A DNA stretch of 51,323 nt from positions 130,291 to 181,613 of the forward strand of contig JAPKZA010000273.1 of NCBI GenBank assembly GCA_026394015.1, in the 5' to 3' direction. The DNA is from Acidobacteriota bacterium. Lineage in GTDB: Bacteria > Acidobacteriota > Terriglobia > Bryobacterales > Bryobacteraceae. Below, piece after piece: positions 46,953-51,323 of this stretch. A program made the translations under genes and the position numbers. The stretch's first letter is position 1. Each line of letters starts with the position of its first letter. The notes under the pieces are model-generated. The model did no database searches. It worked only from the letters and a program-made list of their open reading frames with translations, and had not been told where the DNA came from.

Positions 46953-48281
46953 TCAGATCGTCAACTCGGGGATTTTGCCGTTGCTATCGGCGAACGAATC
47001 CAGGCGCGCGCCCACGCGGTCGAGCAGCGTCAAATGGAGATTCGCCAGCGGCGTCGGCTTTTCGTAACGGATATGCCGACCGCCGGCCTTCGTACCGGCG
47101 AGGCCGCCGGCGACCAGGATCGGCAGGTTCACGTGATCGTGCTTATCGGGGTTGCCCATGCCGCTGCCGTAGAGATAGATCGAATGGTCGAGCAGCGTGC
47201 CGTCGCCGTCCGGGGTGGCTTTCAGGCGTTCCAGGAAATAGGCGAACAACGAGAGATGGTAGGCGTTGATCTTGGCGACGCGGGCCAGCTTCTCCGGATC
47301 GCCGCTGTTGTGGGTCAACGGATGATGCGGATCGGAGACGCCGATTTCAGGATAGGTTCGGGTGCTGGTTTCGCGGGCCAATTGGAAGGTGATGACGCGG
47401 GTGACGTCGCCCTGCAGCGCGAGCACTTGCAGGTCGAACATCAACTTCGCGTGGTCACCGTAGGAAGCCGGCACGCCCACGGGGCGATCCAGATCCGGCA
47501 ACTTCGATTCGGCGGTCGCCTTCTCGGCCTTCTGGATCCGGCGCTCCACTTCGCGGACGGTATCGAGGTACTCCGCCATCTTGTTGCGATCACCCGGCCC
47601 GAGCTTCCGCTGCAGACGGGCGATGTCGGCGCTCATCCAGTCGAGCAGGCTCGCGTCTTTCCGCAGTTCGGATTGGCGATCCTTGGCGGTGCCGCCGTCG
47701 CCGAACAGCCGTTCAAAGGCGATGCGCGGATGGGCTTCGGCGGGGAGCGGTGTCGTCGGGGTGGACCACGAAAGGTTGTTCTGGTAGACGCAGGCGTAGC
47801 CGTTGTCGCACTGGCCGACGGTGGTCAGCAAATCCATCGAAAGTTCGAGCGAGGGCAGGCGGGTGCCTTGGCCGATCTGCTGGGCGGCCACCTGGTCGGC
47901 GGTGGTGGCGAGACGGTAGTCGGTGCTCTCGGTCCACTTGGCGGTCGCGGCGCTCAAGAAGGCGGCGTTGGAGGTGGCATGGGTGCCGGGATAGGCGTTC
48001 CGCAGCTCCATGTTGCTGAGGATGGAGCAGTGGTCGATCACCGGGGCCAGGCTCTTCAAGATCGGCGACAGTTGGCGGAGGTCGCTGCCGGGCGGCGTCC
48101 AGTCCTTGATGTGCGCGCCCATCGGGATATAGACATAGCCCAAGCGCCGGACCGGCTTCGCCGGGGATGCCGCGAGTGCCGTCATAGAAGGCAGCATGGC
48201 GTCGAGCAGGGGAAGCGCCAGCGACGCTCCCATCCCGCGCAGCAGTGCGCGCCGCGGCAGGGCTTTCTTCGTGATAATCAT
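46953..48281 (-). CDS. DUF1552 family protein with Tat-like leader
   Basis: The 442-residue protein begins with PRRALLRGMGASLALPLL (Arg 10-11), a Tat signal. RRLGYVYIPMGAHIKDWTPP, YPGTHATSNAAFLSAATAKW and IYLYGSGMGNPDKHDHVNLP are family motifs. DUF1552 proteins are nearly always encoded beside DUF1592 c-type cytochrome proteins, as here (4-bp overlap). The fold resembles DUF1501. Their role is unknown; a shared metal- or sugar-related step in the periplasm has been suggested by co-occurrence only. Confidence 0.93.
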   Translation of the reverse strand: MIITKKALPRRALLRGMGASLALPLLDAMLPSMTALAASPAKPVRRLGYVYIPMGAHIKDWTPPGSDLRQLSPILKSLAPVIDHCSILSNMELRNAYPGTHATSNAAFLSAATAKWTESTDYRLATTADQVAAQQIGQGTRLPSLELSMDLLTTVGQCDNGYACVYQNNLSWSTPTTPLPAEAHPRIAFERLFGDGGTAKDRQSELRKDASLLDWMSADIARLQRKLGPGDRNKMAEYLDTVREVERRIQKAEKATAESKLPDLDRPVGVPASYGDHAKLMFDLQVLALQGDVTRVITFQLARETSTRTYPEIGVSDPHHPLTHNSGDPEKLARVAKINAYHLSLFAYFLERLKATPDGDGTLLDHSIYLYGSGMGNPDKHDHVNLPILVAGGLAGTKAGGRHIRYEKPTPLANLHLTLLDRVGARLDSFADSNGKIPELTI

Positions 48282-50539
48282 TGGGCTCTCCTCAACTGAA
48301 ACGACGGGCTGCCGGCTATCCCTTGAATGAACGAGGAGAACCGGAAATCGGACTTCTGGGCTTGCCGCACGATCTGCCGCACGGCCGGGGCGTCGGTGTA
48401 TTCCACGCCACGGCCGAGCGAATAGGTCAACAGCTTCTCTGTAATGGTTGTAGCAAAAAGTTCGGGCCGCGTCAGCAGGGCCTTTTCGAGCCCCGCGACG
48501 CCGCTGAATTTGGCGCCGTCCGGCAAGCCGCCGCTGACATCAACGGGGGTGCCATCTTCGGCTTGCCGCCAGCGGCCGACGGCATCGAAATTCTCGAGCG
48601 AAAAGCCCACCGGGTCCATGAGTTTGTGGCAGCCGGAACACGCTGGGTTCTTGCGGTGTTCGCTGAGGCGTTCGCGCATGGTCATCTTCTTCATGGCGGC
48701 CTTGGCTTCTTCGAGCGCCGGCACATTCGGCGGCGGGGGCGGCGGAGGAACACCCAGAATATTATCGAGGATCCACTTGCCGCGGATGACGGGGGACGTC
48801 CGGGTGGCGTAGGAGGTGACCGTTAGAATGCTACCTTGCCGCAGCAGGCCGCCGCGCATGGTCTCCGGGCCAAAGGTCACTTTGCGGAAGCGGCTGCCGT
48901 AGACGTTCGGCACGCCGTAGTGCTTGGCGAGGCGCTCGTTCAGAAAGCTGTAGTCGGCGCGGAGGAGGTCGAGGACGCTGCGGTCTTCGCGCATGACGCT
49001 CTCAAAGAACAGGTGGGTTTCCTTACGGAAGGCTTGGCGGAGGTTGTCGTCGAAGTCAGGGAAGGCGCGCATGTCCGGCGTGATCGAGGCGAGATTGCGC
49101 AGGTAGAGCCACTGGTCGGCAAAGTTGGTGACGAGCATCTTCGACCGTTCGTCGGCCAGCATCCGCTGCACCTGCTTCCGCATTACGGCGGGTTGGTGGA
49201 GGTCGCCGCGGACGGCCGCGGCCAGCAACTCTTCATCCGGGATGCTGCTCCAGAGGAAGAACGAAAGGCGGGAAGCTAGCTCCAGATCGGAGATGCGATA
49301 GACGGATTTGGGGGCCGCGCCGGCGGGATCCTGCTCGACGCGGAAGAGGAACTCGGGGCTGACGAGGATCGCGCGGAGGCCCATTTCAATGCCCGCTTCG
49401 AACCCTTCGGTCTTGCGGGCGTCGCGATAGAACTTCAGGGGCACGGCGAGGTCGGCTTCGGTGGAGGGCCGGCGATACGCGCGGCGGGTCAAGTGGGAGA
49501 GGATCTTCTTCGCGCAGGGTTCGTCCTGGGCCTGACAGACAAAGATGGCGCGGCGGCTGGGCGTATCGCCGGGGCCCTTGACGGCGTAGGGTCCGTTGAC
49601 GGTGACCGAGAAGACGGCGGGGGTGATGCGGGGATGGCGGTCCATATTGAAATGGGCCTGGTAGGGCTGGCGTTCGGTTTCGAGCAGGGTGGAGCTTTGC
49701 TTCGGGAAGGCGGCCGCGATGACGTGCGGCCCGGCGCTGACGCGGAGGCGAATGTTGAACTCGCGATCCACGACGGAATGGTCTTGCCCTTGTCCGGGAG
49801 GTTTGGCGGTGAAGGCCTGGATGCGCTCGCCGTCGAGCATGAGTTCGACGACGTGGTTGCCGCGGAGCCCTTCGACGTGCTCGTTCCGATCGCGCTGGAG
49901 GCGGATCTGGATCTCGTATTCGGCGTCGAGGGGGAAGGTGTACTTGACGACGGTGCCGCCGCGGGTGCCGAGGGGGAGGTCTTCGAAGTGCTCTTCCTGG
50001 GTGAGGTCCGGGGGCAGCATGACGGTCTCGCCGCCGACCTGTTTCGGGGGGATGCCGATCGCCAGGCGGCTGATCTTGCGGGCGGCGCCGAGGTAGCGTT
50101 CGAGTAGGGTGGGGGACAGATTGCCGACGGTGACGTTGTCGAAACCGTGGCTGGCGTCATCGCTGGGCAGGAGCCCGGTGACGTCGACATCGACGGCTAG
50201 GAGGTCGCGGATCGAGTTCTGATATTCGGTGCGGTTGAGTCGGCGAAAGGTGTCGGTGCGACCGGGGTCGACCTTGTTGGCATCGAGCTTTGTTTCGAGG
50301 GTGGCGACGAGGTTCTGATAGTCGGACTCTTTCGGCCGAGGCAAACCGACCGGCGGCATCGTCCGGCCCCGCACCCGCCGCAGGACCTTTTCCCAAGTTG
50401 CTGTGTCGTCCGCTTTGGCCGTATCCAGTGCTAAACCCGCCGCTTTGGCAGTGCTGTTATGGCAGCCAACGCAGTACTGATTGATCACTGGCTGCTGGGC
50501 TAGCAGCAAGGCCGGAAAGAAGGCGACAACTCGGAGCAT
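48278..50539 (-). CDS. DUF1592-type multidomain protein with two heme c motifs
   Basis: A 753-residue exported protein (signal peptide about 1-15). CVGCH at 23-27 binds heme c (PSCyt1-like). DUF1587 follows (TFRRLNRTEYQNSIRDLLAV), then a carbohydrate-binding-like region and DUF1595 (ILSHLTRRAYRRPSTEADLA). DUF1592 contains RLSFFLWSSIPDEELLAAAV, and DUF1588 RGGLLRQGSILTVTSYATRT. A second CSGCH lies in NPACSGCHKLMDPVGFSLE, and DUF1585 is at the end. So it is a di-heme periplasmic protein, probably an electron-transfer partner of the DUF1552 protein. The complete architecture is well known in Planctomycetes and Acidobacteria, but its reaction is not. Confidence 0.95.
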   Translation of the reverse strand: MLRVVAFFPALLLAQQPVINQYCVGCHNSTAKAAGLALDTAKADDTATWEKVLRRVRGRTMPPVGLPRPKESDYQNLVATLETKLDANKVDPGRTDTFRRLNRTEYQNSIRDLLAVDVDVTGLLPSDDASHGFDNVTVGNLSPTLLERYLGAARKISRLAIGIPPKQVGGETVMLPPDLTQEEHFEDLPLGTRGGTVVKYTFPLDAEYEIQIRLQRDRNEHVEGLRGNHVVELMLDGERIQAFTAKPPGQGQDHSVVDREFNIRLRVSAGPHVIAAAFPKQSSTLLETERQPYQAHFNMDRHPRITPAVFSVTVNGPYAVKGPGDTPSRRAIFVCQAQDEPCAKKILSHLTRRAYRRPSTEADLAVPLKFYRDARKTEGFEAGIEMGLRAILVSPEFLFRVEQDPAGAAPKSVYRISDLELASRLSFFLWSSIPDEELLAAAVRGDLHQPAVMRKQVQRMLADERSKMLVTNFADQWLYLRNLASITPDMRAFPDFDDNLRQAFRKETHLFFESVMREDRSVLDLLRADYSFLNERLAKHYGVPNVYGSRFRKVTFGPETMRGGLLRQGSILTVTSYATRTSPVIRGKWILDNILGVPPPPPPPNVPALEEAKAAMKKMTMRERLSEHRKNPACSGCHKLMDPVGFSLENFDAVGRWRQAEDGTPVDVSGGLPDGAKFSGVAGLEKALLTRPELFATTITEKLLTYSLGRGVEYTDAPAVRQIVRQAQKSDFRFSSFIQGIAGSPSFQLRRAQ

Positions 50540-50561
50540 GACCCAAACTATATCGCGAATG

Positions 50562-51236
50562 CTACTCCCACGCCCGGTCCTTCACAAACTGGGCGTGCGC
50601 GGGCAGGGGGGCCTCGGTGCGGAAGTACTTCTGATAGGCGCTGATCCAATCCCCGGCGATCTCTTCCTGCGCGGTCGCCAGTTCCAGGCGACCGTTGCAG
50701 ACCATCGTCCGCAGATAGTCCTCCAAGGCGTCCTTGACGCGGGCATTCCAAACGCTGCCCGCGTAGGGCTGGGGCCAGAGGTTTTTCACGTCCTCGGCAC
50801 CGCCCAAAGCCGGGGTGATGAGGTAGTCCACTTCGTAGGCCCTGGGCTTGGGGTCTTTAATCCCGTAGCGTGCGAAGACGGCGACGGCCATCTCCCGCGG
50901 CGCGGTCCGGTCATCATCCTGAGCCAGCGCGACGCAGACCTGCTGCTGGGTCATGGGTCGGGTCGCGCCCGGCGTGAAACTCGCGTTCGGCAGATCCGTC
51001 CGTTTTTGGCTCCACCAAACCCCTACGCCCACCACCACCATCGCGGCAACCGCCGCGTACTGCCAGATCGGCGTCCGACGGCCCCGATGGAGCGCGGTGA
51101 ACTCTCCCATCGCTCGCTCCAGCACCTGATACCGAGCCCGACAAGTGGCGCAGTCTTGCAAATGCTCGGCCAAATGCTCGGCACCCGCCTCGCCGTCCAT
51201 CACCGCCATCAACTCCGCGTCGTCGAGGTGCTTCAT
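50562..51236 (-). CDS. Anti-sigma factor with zinc-finger N-terminus
   Basis: The 224-residue protein has the anti-sigma zinc-binding motif H25-x3-C29-x2-C32 (HLQDCATC). A single membrane helix lies at about 58-76 (WQYAAVAAMVVVGVGVWW). The rest is a periplasmic domain (FARYGIKDPKPRAYEVDYLI) that may sense a signal. It overlaps the upstream sigma gene by 4 bp and is followed by DUF1592 after 22 bp. It should hold the sigma factor at the membrane until a signal releases it. Confidence 0.85.
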   Translation of the reverse strand: MKHLDDAELMAVMDGEAGAEHLAEHLQDCATCRARYQVLERAMGEFTALHRGRRTPIWQYAAVAAMVVVGVGVWWSQKRTDLPNASFTPGATRPMTQQQVCVALAQDDDRTAPREMAVAVFARYGIKDPKPRAYEVDYLITPALGGAEDVKNLWPQPYAGSVWNARVKDALEDYLRTMVCNGRLELATAQEEIAGDWISAYQKYFRTEAPLPAHAQFVKDRAWE

Positions 51237-51323
51237 CGTCCCTCCACCTCCGCCAACTTCCCCAACGACCGCGCCAGCGACGACGCCACCGTCCCCAAGG
51301 ACATCTCCAATACCTCGGCGATC
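51233..51323 (-). CDS. ECF sigma factor, C-terminal fragment cut by window edge
   Basis: The last 29 codons read IAEVLEMSLGTVASSLARSL, then GKLAEVEGR and stop: the second helix-turn-helix of sigma-70 region 4. The stop overlaps the anti-sigma ATG (ATGA), the standard sigma/anti-sigma arrangement. Only this tail is in the window. Confidence 0.8.
   Translation of the reverse strand, partial: IAEVLEMSLGTVASSLARSLGKLAEVEGR

Overview
The window looks like a piece of an Acidobacteriota chromosome of the Bryobacter/Solibacter type, at its replication-origin region. The reasons are the PadR-plus-ADOP permease pair, the DUF1800/DUF1501/DUF1080 and DUF1592/DUF1552 secreted-protein sets, a large Solibacter-style secreted beta-propeller protein, and high GC with little spacing between genes. 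This is inferred from gene families, not from a marker-gene search.

Layout. 1-3.6 kb: a minus-strand membrane set (YihY/BrkB, DUF2339, DUF3999). 3.6-6.5 kb: an ADOP ABC permease with its PadR regulator. 6.6-8.0 kb: two unrecognised exported or membrane proteins. 8.0-13.8 kb: a toxin-antitoxin-rich accessory stretch with a PadR remnant, ParDE, an orphan antitoxin-like remnant, an HTH-nucleotidyltransferase with a HEPN partner killed by two stop codons, and a zeta-type kinase with a small non-epsilon partner; a propeller protein sits inside it. 13.8-23.9 kb: mixed metabolism, including asparaginase, SpeA, SDR, TrmJ-like methyltransferase and GDPD. 23.9-29.2 kb: gyrB, dnaN, dnaA and a probable oriC. 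29.2-32 kb: M14 peptidase and tRNA-Gly(GCC). 32-35.5 kb: DUF1800-DUF1501-DUF1080 operon. 35.5-43 kb: a tight minus-strand surface-glycan operon (three glycosyltransferases, DegT aminotransferase, FkbM methyltransferase, Wzt-like ATPase, broken NeuD-like acetyltransferase). 43.05 kb: tRNA-Thr(CGT). 43.2-44.9 kb: a hybrid histidine kinase riddled with deletions. 44.9-51.3 kb: a sigma / anti-sigma / DUF1592 / DUF1552 / ankyrin / SDR operon.

The most notable points are: (1) decaying toxin-antitoxin modules, with a nested palindromic operator overlapping the start codon of the HTH-nucleotidyltransferase and a HEPN toxin gene carrying two TAG stops; (2) a hybrid kinase in which several short deletions remove the phospho-acceptor His box, the ATP-binding DxGxG box and the receiver acidic pocket; (3) several genes that look intact except for one missing base in a short homopolymer, which could be real decay or sequence error; (4) repeated tight gene packing, with convergent genes overlapping antisense by 35-66 bp and one divergent pair sharing CATG as both start codons; (5) a likely CTG-initiated glycosyltransferase; and (6) a change in strand composition at dnaA consistent with a bidirectional origin. 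I do not see a CRISPR array, an insertion sequence, a prophage or rRNA.
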